From Lachnospiraceae bacterium UBA2864 (GTDB lineage: Bacteria > Bacillota > Clostridia > Lachnospirales > Lachnospiraceae), in NCBI GenBank assembly GCA_002350525.1, contig DEFA01000050.1:286875-350874 (forward strand): a stretch of DNA of 64,000 nucleotides, read 5' to 3'. Positions 34,814 to 43,304 of this stretch are shown piece after piece (position 1 is the stretch's first letter; each line of letters starts with the position of its first letter). A program made the position numbers and the translations under genes. The notes under the pieces are model-generated. The model worked only from the letters and a program-made list of their open reading frames with translations. It was not told the origin of the DNA and made no database searches.

Positions 34814-35125
34814 CTACTTCTTTAATAATGCCGCTCTTACAACACCCTTAGGATCTTTTACTATAAGCATCGCAATCCATATGATAAGTCCGAGTGCCAC
34901 AACAGAAAGACCGAGAAATGCGTCATTCAGCATATCCATCGGTGCAGGATTAAAGAAAGCTTCCGAATCCTCTATATATTCCATAACGGAGTCCACCATC
35001 CACATAAGTGATGCGCCCCAATACATAAGAGCAAGCTTTCCGAGTCCCAGATCATCTGCCGGAGCCTTCTTATACCATATAATAGTTGCAGCAATAGCAG
35101 CAAATACAGTAATTAATAAAGTCAT
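34814..35125 (-). CDS. Small integral membrane protein, 103 residues
   Basis: Three hydrophobic segments are seen: 1-18 at the very start, a middle stretch around LALMYWGASLMWMVDSVMEY, and ~68-90 (AFLGLSVVALGLIIWIAMLIV). The Trp/Met-rich central helix and the acidic loop after it (EDSEAFFNPAPMDML) are distinctive. I know no function. It follows the next gene (upstream in transcription) by 20 bases and shares its layout, so the two probably form one complex. GGGGGA precedes the ATG. Confidence 0.75.
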   Translation of the reverse strand: MTLLITVFAAIAATIIWYKKAPADDLGLGKLALMYWGASLMWMVDSVMEYIEDSEAFFNPAPMDMLNDAFLGLSVVALGLIIWIAMLIVKDPKGVVRAALLKK

Positions 35126-35145
35126 ATTAATCCCCCACTTAAAAA

Positions 35146-35529
35146 CTATGCAGTTTCTTCAGCAGTATCTCTGTCTGTTCTCTTCTCAAGAACGGAAGAA
35201 ACTCCGACCATAACTCCCCAGACTGCCGTCACAAGGACCGCCATAAGGACGCCGTTGGTAGCCATCTCACGGAACATCTCGGAAGCACTCTCCGGAGTAC
35301 TCATAGCCGTAAGGAACGGGAACCAAGGAGTAACTTCGCCATGCCATATATGTTCAAATGCAAGAAGTGCAGAACCTCCCCAGAGCATGGTATTAAGCCA
35401 GCTGAGTTTATGAGAGAAAGGTACTTTCTTCTCCGATGAACTCTCTTCCTTCTTTTCTTTATTCTTTACAATCTTGGAAACAACAGTAGTAACAACCGCT
35501 TCAGCGGCAGGAACAACAAAACATGCCAT
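35146..35529 (-). CDS. Small membrane protein, 127 residues, partner of the gene above
   Basis: I start at ATG 35529 (GGGAGGA seven bases upstream); the frame opens 45 bases earlier without support. The N-terminus MACFVVPAAEAVVTTVVSK looks like a short amphipathic or membrane helix. A lysine/glutamate-rich cytoplasmic loop (~20-40) follows, then two helices (LSWLNTMLWGGSALLAFEH and NGVLMAVLVTAVWGVMVGVS). No family is recognised with confidence. It may be a small two-component membrane module linked to the lar/B12 neighbourhood, but nothing in the sequence proves this. Confidence 0.7.
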   Translation of the reverse strand: MACFVVPAAEAVVTTVVSKIVKNKEKKEESSSEKKVPFSHKLSWLNTMLWGGSALLAFEHIWHGEVTPWFPFLTAMSTPESASEMFREMATNGVLMAVLVTAVWGVMVGVSSVLEKRTDRDTAEETA

Positions 35530-35666
35530 ATCAGGTTCCTCCCATAATAAAATATTGTAAAAAAATTTTATCACGATTCCCTTGTACTGACAACATATTT
35601 CATGTGGTATAGTGCCCGTTTTTTGCTATACGGTTGCTATTCACAGTTATATATCTTCATCCCGAT

Positions 35667-35696
35667 TTGCAAAATCCCATATAGTTGTGCTATTAT
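35667..35696 (+). promoter_or_regulatory. Promoter of the importer operon
   Basis: TTGCAA (35667-35672), 18 bases, TATTAT (35691-35696), ~70 bases before the solute-binding protein start. I looked for a cobalamin riboswitch in 35575-35768 and saw none. Confidence 0.55.
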
Positions 35697-35768
35697 AGGC
35701 AATTGGATTTCAGAAAGACTAACCCCACACTGAAATCCGCATATTTTTCAAAGTTAGGAGATACTAAG

Positions 35769-36830
35769 ATGAAAAAGAAGATTATCACACTTTCACTGGC
35801 CGCTGTAATGTCAGTTTCACTTCTTGCCGGCTGCGGAAAGACCGAAGAAGCTACTACAGCAACTGCAACAGAGGCAGTTACAGAAGCTTCAACAGAAGCA
35901 ACTACAGAAGCAGTTACAGAAGCTGCAACAGAAGCCGCTACAGAGGCTGCTACATCAAGCGACGCTTCAAACTCAGATAAGCCGACACAGGATAGATCAG
36001 GCAACGACATCGTTATTCCTGACGAAGTTAACAAGATCATATCTATGGCACCTTCAACAACACGTTTTCTCATCGACCTCGGTCTTGCAGATAAGATCGT
36101 CGCAATCGATACAAACTCATATACATACATCGAGCAGCTTCCTACTGACGTTCAGCAGTTCGATATGATGTCCCCTGACAACGAAGCACTCGTTGCACTT
36201 GAGCCGGACATTATCTTCACATCGGGAATGAGTTCTTTCGGAGGAGAGGATGTATTCCAGCCCGCAAGAGATGCGGGAATCTGTGTAGCAGACATTCCAT
36301 CAAGCAACTCTTTCAATGAGATCATTGAAGATCTTCAGTTCATCGGTGATGCTGTCGGTGAATCAGATAAAGCTCATGAACTTATCAAGACTTTTGAAGG
36401 TACAATCGATGAGATTCATGCTGCAGGAAGTACAGTAACAGATAAGAAGAAGGTTCTCTTCATGATCTCACTTCCAAGTGCCGAATATCCTTCAATCTAC
36501 ACCTTCGGCAAGGGTACATATCTTGATGAAATGATAACAGCTATCGGTGCCGAGAACGTAACAGGTGACCAGGAGAGCTGGGTTTCAATCTCAGAAGAAG
36601 AAGCTATCGCTATGAATCCTGATGTCATCCTTACAAATGTTGATTACATCGAAGATGCTGTAAATGTCATTAAGACAAGTGCAGGTTGGGAAAATGTTAA
36701 TGCAATTAAGAACGATGAGGTATATTATATAGATGCAGCATCAAGTAACCAGCCTAACAATCACGTTGTTGACGCTATGATTGAAATGGGTAAGAAAATT
36801 TATCCTGATCAGTTCGCTGACTTCCAGTAA
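35769..36830 (+). CDS. Substrate-binding lipoprotein of a BtuF/FecB-type importer
   Basis: The 353-residue lipoprotein has lipobox LAGC near 19-22, then a Thr-Glu-Ala-rich linker of ~30 residues (repeats of TEA), then a helical-backbone class III binding protein of the Fe3+-siderophore/cobalamin superfamily. Motifs: NKIISMAPSTTRFLIDLG, VALEPDIIFTSG, and IAMNPDVILTN in the second lobe. Start is ATG 35769 behind TTAGGAG; the frame opens 84 bases earlier. The ligand may be cobalamin, a siderophore or another metal chelate. Proximity to metH and lar genes makes B12 or nickel chelate attractive, but this is inference. Confidence 0.9.
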   Translation: MKKKIITLSLAAVMSVSLLAGCGKTEEATTATATEAVTEASTEATTEAVTEAATEAATEAATSSDASNSDKPTQDRSGNDIVIPDEVNKIISMAPSTTRFLIDLGLADKIVAIDTNSYTYIEQLPTDVQQFDMMSPDNEALVALEPDIIFTSGMSSFGGEDVFQPARDAGICVADIPSSNSFNEIIEDLQFIGDAVGESDKAHELIKTFEGTIDEIHAAGSTVTDKKKVLFMISLPSAEYPSIYTFGKGTYLDEMITAIGAENVTGDQESWVSISEEEAIAMNPDVILTNVDYIEDAVNVIKTSAGWENVNAIKNDEVYYIDAASSNQPNNHVVDAMIEMGKKIYPDQFADFQ

Positions 36831-36868
36831 GAAATATTCGCGGATTAAAGATCAGTTTAGGTATTCTC

Positions 36869-37882
36869 ATGAAAAAGTATATTCTGTCTTTAATCATCTG
36901 CATATTTATACTTATTATGTGCATAAATATAGGGAGCGTATATGTTGCGCTCCCTGATGCACTTTATATTACCATGCATAAGCTCTTCGGAACCACTCTT
37001 CCGAACAGAATAGAGCCTATGACCGTATCAATCTTCTGGAGTATCCGCGTTCCGCGTGCTCTGGTATCATTCTTTGTAGGCGGCTCCCTCGCAGTCAGCG
37101 GTGCCGTTATGCAGTCTCTTCTGCAGAATCCCCTTGCTTCATCCTACACCATGGGTGTTTCATCCGGTTCAGCCGTAGGAGCTGCACTTATCATAATATC
37201 CGGCATTCAGTCCTTTGCCCTCAGAAGCTTCCTTCTTCCGGCAACAGGTTTCGTCTTTGCTCTGCTTACCGTATTCTTTGTAATACTTTTCTCAAGCAGA
37301 ATCGACCGGAATATCCACAGTTATACGATAATACTTATAGGAATGGTCATATCACTTTTTGTAAGTGCATTGCTTACACTTATCGCAGCACTTTTCCCGG
37401 ATCATTCCCAACAGATATATTTCTGGATGATGGGATCCTTCTCCGCAAGAAACTGGTCCCATGTTCTTATAATAATACCGGTAAGCCTGATAGTTACATT
37501 TATTATCATGCTCTACTCAAGGGAACTGGATATAATGACCTTCGGTGACGATCAGGCCATGTCCATAGGTGTAAATACCCGCAGCAAGAAGATACTTCTT
37601 ATAATGCTTACCGCCCTTCTCACGGGAGTGTCGGTTGCCTTTACGGGAACCATAGGATTTATCGATCTCGTTGCTCCGCATGCGGTACGCCGTATCTTCG
37701 GTGCCCGCCACAAGGCAGTAATACCGATGAGTTTTCTGTTCGGAGGAGCCTTCATGTCGATAATGGATCTGATAGCAAGAACCATTCTCTCTCCAAGAGA
37801 AATTCCGGTCGGTGCGGTTACCGCACTTCTCGGTGCTCCGTTCTTCATCATACTGTTCTTTAAGAAACGCGATACTAAATGA
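36869..37882 (+). CDS. FecCD/BtuC-family importer permease
   Basis: The 337-residue permease has about ten membrane helices. Family landmarks: SIRVPRALVSFFVGGSLAVSG with MQSLLQNPLASSYTMGVSSG (the conserved N-terminal coupling region), GTIGFIDLVAPHAVRRIFG (coupling loop to the ATPase), and RTILSPREIPVGAVTALLGAPFFIILF at the end. It works as a homodimer with the ATPase next to it and receives substrate from the lipoprotein encoded 38 bases upstream. The ribosome site is weak. Confidence 0.93.
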   Translation: MKKYILSLIICIFILIMCINIGSVYVALPDALYITMHKLFGTTLPNRIEPMTVSIFWSIRVPRALVSFFVGGSLAVSGAVMQSLLQNPLASSYTMGVSSGSAVGAALIIISGIQSFALRSFLLPATGFVFALLTVFFVILFSSRIDRNIHSYTIILIGMVISLFVSALLTLIAALFPDHSQQIYFWMMGSFSARNWSHVLIIIPVSLIVTFIIMLYSRELDIMTFGDDQAMSIGVNTRSKKILLIMLTALLTGVSVAFTGTIGFIDLVAPHAVRRIFGARHKAVIPMSFLFGGAFMSIMDLIARTILSPREIPVGAVTALLGAPFFIILFFKKRDTK

Positions 37883-37895
37883 AAGTGAGTCGGCT

Positions 37896-38714
37896 ATGAA
37901 TATATGTCTGGATAAGGTATCCGCAGGATACGGGAAGAACAACTTCATATTGCATGATATGTCAGTCTCATTTACTGATGGCGGTATATGGGGGATTCTC
38001 GGCCCTAACGGATCCGGTAAGACTACTCTTCTCAAAGTTCTTGCAGGTATCCTTCCTTACGAAGGCCGTATTTCAATAGAAGCAGATTCGGATAAGGAGC
38101 TTTCATCTCTTTCCAAAAGAGAGCTTGCCCGCTGTATCTCCATGATGCCGCAGTTCACTTCCATCTACTTCTCCTATTCCGTCTATGATGCCGTCATGCT
38201 GGGAAGATATGCGCATTCAGGCAATTCTCTCAGTGAAAGACTGGGAAGAAACTCTGCCCGTGACAAGGAAGCTGTTGATAAAGCCATAGAAACCACCGGT
38301 CTTTCCGAGCTTACATCACTTCAGCTCTCTTCACTCTCCGGCGGTCAGCTTCAGCGAGTTATGCTGGCCAGAACGATCGCACAGGAAACCCCGGTCATAC
38401 TTCTTGATGAACCTACCAATCATCTGGATCTTAAACATCATATAGAACTTATATCCTATCTTCGCGACTGGTCAAAACTTACCACCGAAGTCGAGGAAAA
38501 AACTTATCCTAATACAGTGATCTCCGTATTTCATGATATAGGGACCGCTGCTATTCTTGCGGAAAATATCCTTCTTCTTAAAAACGGAACCATCATAGAA
38601 AAAGGTCCCGCAGAAGAAGTTCTCACGCGAAATCTGCTTAATGACATATATGATACCGATGTAATACGCTATTATGAGGAATTATCAGGCAGAATAAGCC
38701 TTCTGTCCCGATGA
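37896..38714 (+). CDS. ATP-binding protein of the BtuD/FecE type
   Basis: Start is ATG 37896, 13 bases after the permease stop; the longer frame overlaps the permease. In 272 residues: Walker A GPNGSGKTT (~39-47), Q-loop MMPQFTSIYF, signature LSGGQLQRV (~152-160), Walker B VILLDEPTNHLDL and the switch His in VFHD. It energises uptake by the preceding permease. A small hairpin at its 3' end is too weak to be called a terminator. Confidence 0.93.
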   Translation: MNICLDKVSAGYGKNNFILHDMSVSFTDGGIWGILGPNGSGKTTLLKVLAGILPYEGRISIEADSDKELSSLSKRELARCISMMPQFTSIYFSYSVYDAVMLGRYAHSGNSLSERLGRNSARDKEAVDKAIETTGLSELTSLQLSSLSGGQLQRVMLARTIAQETPVILLDEPTNHLDLKHHIELISYLRDWSKLTTEVEEKTYPNTVISVFHDIGTAAILAENILLLKNGTIIEKGPAEEVLTRNLLNDIYDTDVIRYYEELSGRISLLSR

Positions 38715-38736
38715 TCGGGTGTACATACATTTTCGA

Positions 38737-38765
38737 TTGACAATACTATTATGGTGTGATATTAT
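38737..38765 (+). promoter_or_regulatory. Promoter of the 38804 membrane protein gene
   Basis: TTGACA (38737-38742), 17-base spacer, TATTAT (38760-38765). Confidence 0.8.
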
Positions 38766-38803
38766 CATATTGATATTATGTATTACTGCATGGAGGATGG
38801 TGT

Positions 38804-39559
38804 ATGGCCTCAATGAGCGTTTTTGAACTATTTAAAAATTTATTCTACATTCGTATACCGATAGTTATCGTGTATATCTTTGTATGCGGTTTTATAATAT
38901 TAATCAGTCCAAAAAGAGAACTGCGGATACTGGGCGTTTGGGCAATACTGGTTGCAACGGGAAACTGCCTGTCCAATATACGTCTTCTCATGGAATATCT
39001 GAGCGCTAAAAAGCTCATAAGTAACGAAATATTCTCCAAAGGGGGCTACATCGGTTTCTTTAACTTAGTCAGTCTTCTCTCACTCTCAGTATATATCGCA
39101 AGAAATATTCTGATGTGGTTATATACCAAGCGAAACTACGGAACAAAAAATGCGCCTATTATTGCAATTATCTGCCTGATATTCTGTTCGATGATTCCGC
39201 GTTATGTAATATCATCGCATTTCAATTTGCGTGGTCAATTTAAATCTTTCGTTATAGCTTCAACCTGTTCGGAATTCGTCTTTACTTTGGCAACTGTATC
39301 TATCTTTCTGGTTATATTCTTTAAGAACAGGACTATTGAAAGGAACATTCCGAAATTCTGGATATTTCATCTTTACTCAATAATATCCGGTATTATTTCC
39401 TTACCATTGGATGTAAAAGCCAATACAGACTATAACAACGATAATTTTCTGTTATTCTATGTGATCGTATGTATAACATTCTCTATTATCACATTAGGTT
39501 TTTACACATATGTTGCAATCCGTGCGCATAAACGCGATACGGTACAGGCATGGTACTAA
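38804..39559 (+). CDS. Hypothetical polytopic membrane protein, 251 residues
   Basis: About seven hydrophobic segments, beginning near 18-35, 42-62, 82-103, 118-135, 150-172, 185-200 and 215-238, joined by short basic loops. That count recalls 7TM receptor-like membrane modules, but there is no attached kinase, cyclase or HD domain and no motif I can name. GGAGG precedes the ATG, and a near-consensus promoter lies upstream, so it is its own transcription unit. Function unknown. Confidence 0.7.
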   Translation: MASMSVFELFKNLFYIRIPIVIVYIFVCGFIILISPKRELRILGVWAILVATGNCLSNIRLLMEYLSAKKLISNEIFSKGGYIGFFNLVSLLSLSVYIARNILMWLYTKRNYGTKNAPIIAIICLIFCSMIPRYVISSHFNLRGQFKSFVIASTCSEFVFTLATVSIFLVIFFKNRTIERNIPKFWIFHLYSIISGIISLPLDVKANTDYNNDNFLLFYVIVCITFSIITLGFYTYVAIRAHKRDTVQAWY

Positions 39560-39610
39560 TCAGTGCGTGCCTTCAGGCACGCACAAAAAGTTAGCTCGCA
39601 CATAGACTGA

Positions 39611-39649
39611 AAAAGGATTCGTGTGATCAAAAACACACGAATCCTTTTT
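39611..39649. terminator. Bidirectional terminator between the 7-TM-like gene and metF
   Basis: AAAAGGATTCGTGTG pairs with CACACGAATCCTTTT around an 8-base loop, giving a T-run on both strands. It serves the convergent genes on each side. A second short hairpin, TGCGTGCC-TTCA-GGCACGCA at 39564-39583, lies just after the plus-strand stop. Confidence 0.9.
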
Positions 39650-39650
39650 A

Positions 39651-40538
39651 TTATCTGTTAAAGTCTTTTCCGAGAATGTTGGATAGGTTATCCATAATGG
39701 TCTTTGCCACATCCGGCTTATTCATGGAATACACATGAACATTTGTGATTCCGTTGGCATAGAGATCGATTATCTGATCTGTAGCATAAGCGATTCCCGC
39801 CTGCTTCATAGCTTCCGGATCATTTCCGAAATAATCCACAAGGCTCTTAAATCTCTGTGGCATGAAAGATCCCGAAAGCTTTATGGCACGCTCAACCTGA
39901 TTTGCGTTGGTGATTGGCATGATTCCCGGGATGACCGGAACCGTAACACCTATCTCTCTTATCTTATACATGAAGTTATAGAACAGATTATTATCGAATA
40001 CCATCTGTGTTGTCAGGAATTCCGCTCCCGCTTCAACCTTTTCCTTAATATGTGTAAGGTCATCCTTCTGATTCACACTGTCAGGATGGACCTCAGGATA
40101 GCAGGCTGCACCTACACAGAAATCCCCCATCTCTTTAAGCTCACGGACAAGCTCTGTGGCATGTTTATAATCCCAGGTCGAAGGATCTGTCTTCTCAAGC
40201 TCCGGCGTAAGATCCCCGCGAAGAGCCATGACATTCTGTATTCCGAGCTCCTTCATCTGCTCAATCTTCTCATGAACGGCTTCTCTGCTTGATGATACGC
40301 AGGTAAGATGCGCCAATGTCGGAACCTGATACTTATCCATGATATTCTTTGCGATTTCCATGGTATATTTACTGGTTCCGCCACCCGCTCCGTAAGTAAC
40401 ACTCATGAATGCCGGGTGACATGCCGCTATCTCTTCCGTGGTTGCTTCTACCGTCTCAAAGGAGCTTTCCTTCTTCGGAGGAAAAACTTCAAATGACAGA
40501 GACATTTCTCTTTTATTCAAAATATCGATTATCTTCAT
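39651..40538 (-). CDS. metF: 5,10-methylenetetrahydrofolate reductase
   Basis: The 295-residue FAD barrel enzyme makes 5-methyl-THF, the methyl donor used by MetH encoded 8 kb away. Motifs: SFEVFPPKKE at the start, SVTYGAGGGTSKYTMEIA, LAHLTCVSSSREAVH, ALRGDL, and the VPVIPGIMPITNANQVERA segment. Length is normal for the bacterial form. It has its own promoter (40589-40618) and a short leader hairpin. Confidence 0.95.
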   Translation of the reverse strand: MKIIDILNKREMSLSFEVFPPKKESSFETVEATTEEIAACHPAFMSVTYGAGGGTSKYTMEIAKNIMDKYQVPTLAHLTCVSSSREAVHEKIEQMKELGIQNVMALRGDLTPELEKTDPSTWDYKHATELVRELKEMGDFCVGAACYPEVHPDSVNQKDDLTHIKEKVEAGAEFLTTQMVFDNNLFYNFMYKIREIGVTVPVIPGIMPITNANQVERAIKLSGSFMPQRFKSLVDYFGNDPEAMKQAGIAYATDQIIDLYANGITNVHVYSMNKPDVAKTIMDNLSNILGKDFNR

Positions 40539-40588
40539 AGGTATAACTCTTTCTATTCTTATTTATACCTGCCATAGCAGGCAAACGT

Positions 40589-40618
40589 ATTATACCCGAT
40601 ATCTCATATACTATGCAA
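40589..40618 (-). promoter_or_regulatory. Promoter of metF
   Basis: On the minus strand TTGCAT (40618-40613), 18 bases, TATAAT (40594-40589). A small CCTGC-CATA-GCAGG hairpin (40568-40581) lies in the leader. Confidence 0.7.
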
Positions 40619-40660
40619 GACCGGAGCTTCATTATCCCGTATCATACGTTTCTATTACCA

Positions 40661-41617
40661 TTAATCTTCGCTGTCGACACTGCTGATAACAACCTTACCG
40701 TCAATTACTTCAATCTTAACACGGGATGAATTAAGTCCCGTCTGTTCGCGGATCTCATCCGAGATCTTAAGTCTTCCCGCTTTATCAAGCACCGAGTACT
40801 CCTCGTGAGCCGTTGACATATCGAATCCCTCTTCATTCATGGATTCAATCTTCTCACGGTACTTCTCTTTCATGACCTTCTCGGTGGTAACGCGGCCGTC
40901 GGATATCATAACAACTCTGTCTACTTTGTTGGCCAGGCTTATATCATGCGTTACGATTATGACGGTGATTCCTCTCTCCCTGTTCAGTTTCCTGAAAAGA
41001 TTCTGTATCATATCTGAGGTTTTGGAATCAACCGCTCCTGTCGGTTCATCCGCCAGCAGCATCTCCGGATCTCTTATAAGTGCAGCCGCTATGGCAACCC
41101 TCTGCTGCTCGCCGCCGGAAAGTTCCTTCGGATATGAGTCTGCTTTGTCTCCCAGTCCGACCTCCTCAAGACGCTCGAGAGCTCTCTTCCTTCTCTCTTT
41201 TTTAGACATCTTCTCGTAGTATAACTGTGACTCGACATTTTCCACCGCCGTCATATAAGGGAACAGGTTCTGCGAAGACTTCTGCCATATGAAACCGATC
41301 TTCCGTCTTCTGAGTTCCTCAAGCTGTTTCTCGGTTGCCTGCGAGAGGTCCTGCCCGTCAATATATATCTTTCCCGCGGACTGACGTTCCAATGCTCCTA
41401 TTATGTTAAGCAATGTGGACTTGCCGCTTCCCGACTTACCGATAATGGCTATCAGTTCCCCCTTCTCTATACAGAGTTCAAGTCCCTGAAGCGCCATAAC
41501 TTCCACTTCGCTGGTTTTATAAAGTTTTACAAGGCCGTCACATTCCACCATATAATTATGTTTCTGTGACTCCTCCTGTACTTCTTCGATTCTCTCTTCC
41601 GTATCTTCCATAATCAT
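40661..41617 (-). CDS. MacB/LolD-type ABC ATPase with AbrB-like C-terminal tail
   Basis: The 318-residue protein has residues ~22-250 as a standard ABC domain of the lipoprotein/peptide-export subfamily: Walker A GKSGSGKST (60-68), LSGGEQQRV (166-174), LLADEPTGAVDS and VTHD. After a linker, residues ~273-312 (SVLDKAGRLKISDEIREQTG, then a VKIEVIDGKVVI strand) strongly resemble a SpoVT/AbrB swapped-hairpin DNA-binding or dimerisation unit. That is unusual on an ABC ATPase. It is the last gene of the 11-gene locus, 89 bases after the preceding ATPase. Confidence 0.85.
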   Translation of the reverse strand: MIMEDTEERIEEVQEESQKHNYMVECDGLVKLYKTSEVEVMALQGLELCIEKGELIAIIGKSGSGKSTLLNIIGALERQSAGKIYIDGQDLSQATEKQLEELRRRKIGFIWQKSSQNLFPYMTAVENVESQLYYEKMSKKERRKRALERLEEVGLGDKADSYPKELSGGEQQRVAIAAALIRDPEMLLADEPTGAVDSKTSDMIQNLFRKLNRERGITVIIVTHDISLANKVDRVVMISDGRVTTEKVMKEKYREKIESMNEEGFDMSTAHEEYSVLDKAGRLKISDEIREQTGLNSSRVKIEVIDGKVVISSVDSED

Positions 41618-41706
41618 AGTTCCTTCACTGATCCTATAGTTTTACCATATTGCCCTTCCAAAAGTTTTACCCGGGCAAACCCACCTTCTCTCCGGATTCA
41701 GTCTTA

Positions 41707-42387
41707 TTACAGAAGCTTTCCGTCGGACATCTCATATACCGTATCACCCATCTGCATAAGGCCCGGATCGTGGGTTGTCATGACTATCGACAGCCCCTCT
41801 TTCTCGATAAGCTTCTTAAACAATGTAACGACTTTGATTCCGGTTGCCGTATCGAGAGCTCCCGTCGGCTCATCCGCAAAGAGAACTTCCGGCCTCGGTG
41901 CTATGGCACGCGCAATGGCAACTCTCTGCTGCTCTCCGCCCGACATTTCTTCCGGCGTATGCCTCATACGTTCTTCTATTCCCACAAGAGTCATGACCTC
42001 TCTAATCCTCTCGTCTCTGTCACCTTCATACTCCGCCAGTCTCAGGGCAAAGTCCACATTTTCATATGCTGTCATAATAGGGAACAGTGCCACCGACTGA
42101 AAGACAAAGCCCATATGAACCCTTCTGAATTCTTCCATCTTCTCGGCAGAGAGCGCAGTAAGCTCCGTATCATCCATAACTACGCTTCCGCTCGTAGGCT
42201 TATCCAGAGCACTCAGCATGTTGATTAGCGTTGTCTTTCCGGAACCGCTCCGCCCCTTAAGTATCATGAGCTCGGCCTTCTTTATGCCTATGCTCACATC
42301 ATCGAGCGCCGTAAAGGGCTCAGCCTTACCGGACTGATATACCTTGGTCAAATGTTCCCCTTTAAGTATAATATTCTCTGTATCCAT
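41707..42387 (-). CDS. MacB/LolD-type ABC ATPase
   Basis: The compact 226-residue ATPase has Walker A GRSGSGKTT (45-53), FVFQSVALFPIMTAYENV (Q-loop), MSGGEQQRV, LFADEPTGALD and MTTHDP. This subfamily drives FtsX-type permeases that work as mechanotransmitters rather than classical pumps. It starts 8 bases after the single-pass protein gene. With the tail-bearing ATPase it could form a heterodimer on the 940-residue permease, whose two halves are unequal. Confidence 0.9.
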   Translation of the reverse strand: MDTENIILKGEHLTKVYQSGKAEPFTALDDVSIGIKKAELMILKGRSGSGKTTLINMLSALDKPTSGSVVMDDTELTALSAEKMEEFRRVHMGFVFQSVALFPIMTAYENVDFALRLAEYEGDRDERIREVMTLVGIEERMRHTPEEMSGGEQQRVAIARAIAPRPEVLFADEPTGALDTATGIKVVTLFKKLIEKEGLSIVMTTHDPGLMQMGDTVYEMSDGKLL

Positions 42388-42395
42388 AATATCCT

Positions 42396-43304
42396 CTACT
42401 GTTCAACCGGCAGAAAGCCTGTAATCATCCTGTGATCATCACGATAACTGTAAAAATAATATTCCCATGTCTCATCTCCGCCGGCAGCATCCTCCGTAAC
42501 GATCTTCTTTGACAGAATTGAAAAAATCGGCTGATTCTCATCTATATCTTCTCCTGCAGAACTATCATCAGGCCTGTCCTGTTCTTCGATCAACCTGTCT
42601 TTTTCTAAATAATCTATAATCTGATCTGTCTTTTCAGTCGACACATTGGTGACATCCTTTACCCTGATATTCTCACCAAGCATCATATTCGTCATATTAA
42701 TTATCTGAACATCTGAAAAAACTTCCGGATTCTCAGGAATCTCTTCACCTTCATTCGGGCGGTATATCATTTCCACTATGCTTCCTTCAGATGTGATATA
42801 TACCGTAAGTTTCTCGGAATTTTCATAATGCGTGAACTCCACCCTCCAGAAGAATCCCGCATAGCTTCTGAAGTTTGTATCCAGCGCCTGCATATATGTG
42901 CATTTCCAGTTATACCAATCCGAGTACCCGGAATCTATATGTACCGGATACAGAGCCTCCTCATAGAGTTCATCCAGAATACTCTTTACACGTTCTTCAA
43001 TATGGTAACCCGAGTCTTCGTAATACTCCTTATCGACCTCGGTTATCTCACTCTCCCACTGTCCCGTTATAAGCTGCCTTTTCTGATATTCCGTCAGCTT
43101 CTCGGAAGACGCCTTCGTAACCTCATAGTAAGAAGACGTAGGATAGTATTCCTCCGGCACATTCATATATACATCCGCATATTCCTTCTTCCTGATATCT
43201 ATCATATATTCCGGAAGTATGATGCATAATACGGCCGCAAGAACAGCCAATAGCATAAGAAGAATATTAACTTTTTTACTTTTCTTATTCTTCTGTTTCT
43301 TCAT
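42396..43304 (-). CDS. Single-pass membrane protein next to the histidine kinase
   Basis: The start is ATG 43304, overlapping the kinase 3' end by 20 bases. The 302-residue product has a very basic cytoplasmic start (KKQKNKKSKK), one helix (~13-33, ILLMLLAVLAAVLCIILPEYM) and a ~265-residue acidic outer domain rich in Tyr, Glu and Asp. Topology and position beside a kinase recall WalH/WalI-type accessory proteins, but I see no sequence match. It may sense or modulate the kinase, or be a structural part of the export complex. Confidence 0.75.
   Translation of the reverse strand: MKKQKNKKSKKVNILLMLLAVLAAVLCIILPEYMIDIRKKEYADVYMNVPEEYYPTSSYYEVTKASSEKLTEYQKRQLITGQWESEITEVDKEYYEDSGYHIEERVKSILDELYEEALYPVHIDSGYSDWYNWKCTYMQALDTNFRSYAGFFWRVEFTHYENSEKLTVYITSEGSIVEMIYRPNEGEEIPENPEVFSDVQIINMTNMMLGENIRVKDVTNVSTEKTDQIIDYLEKDRLIEEQDRPDDSSAGEDIDENQPIFSILSKKIVTEDAAGGDETWEYYFYSYRDDHRMITGFLPVEQ

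Noticed and set aside
35575..35768. Possible cobalamin riboswitch before the importer
   Set aside because: No B12-box sequence or long conserved fold was visible; only a promoter and short leader.
37812..37895. Longer N-terminus of the importer ATPase
   Set aside because: It would overlap the permease and lacks ABC-family similarity; ATG 37896 begins the normal domain.
39561..39600. GC-rich hairpin after the 7-TM-like gene as main terminator
   Set aside because: It has no T-run on the plus strand; the stronger bidirectional hairpin at 39611-39649 is the better call.
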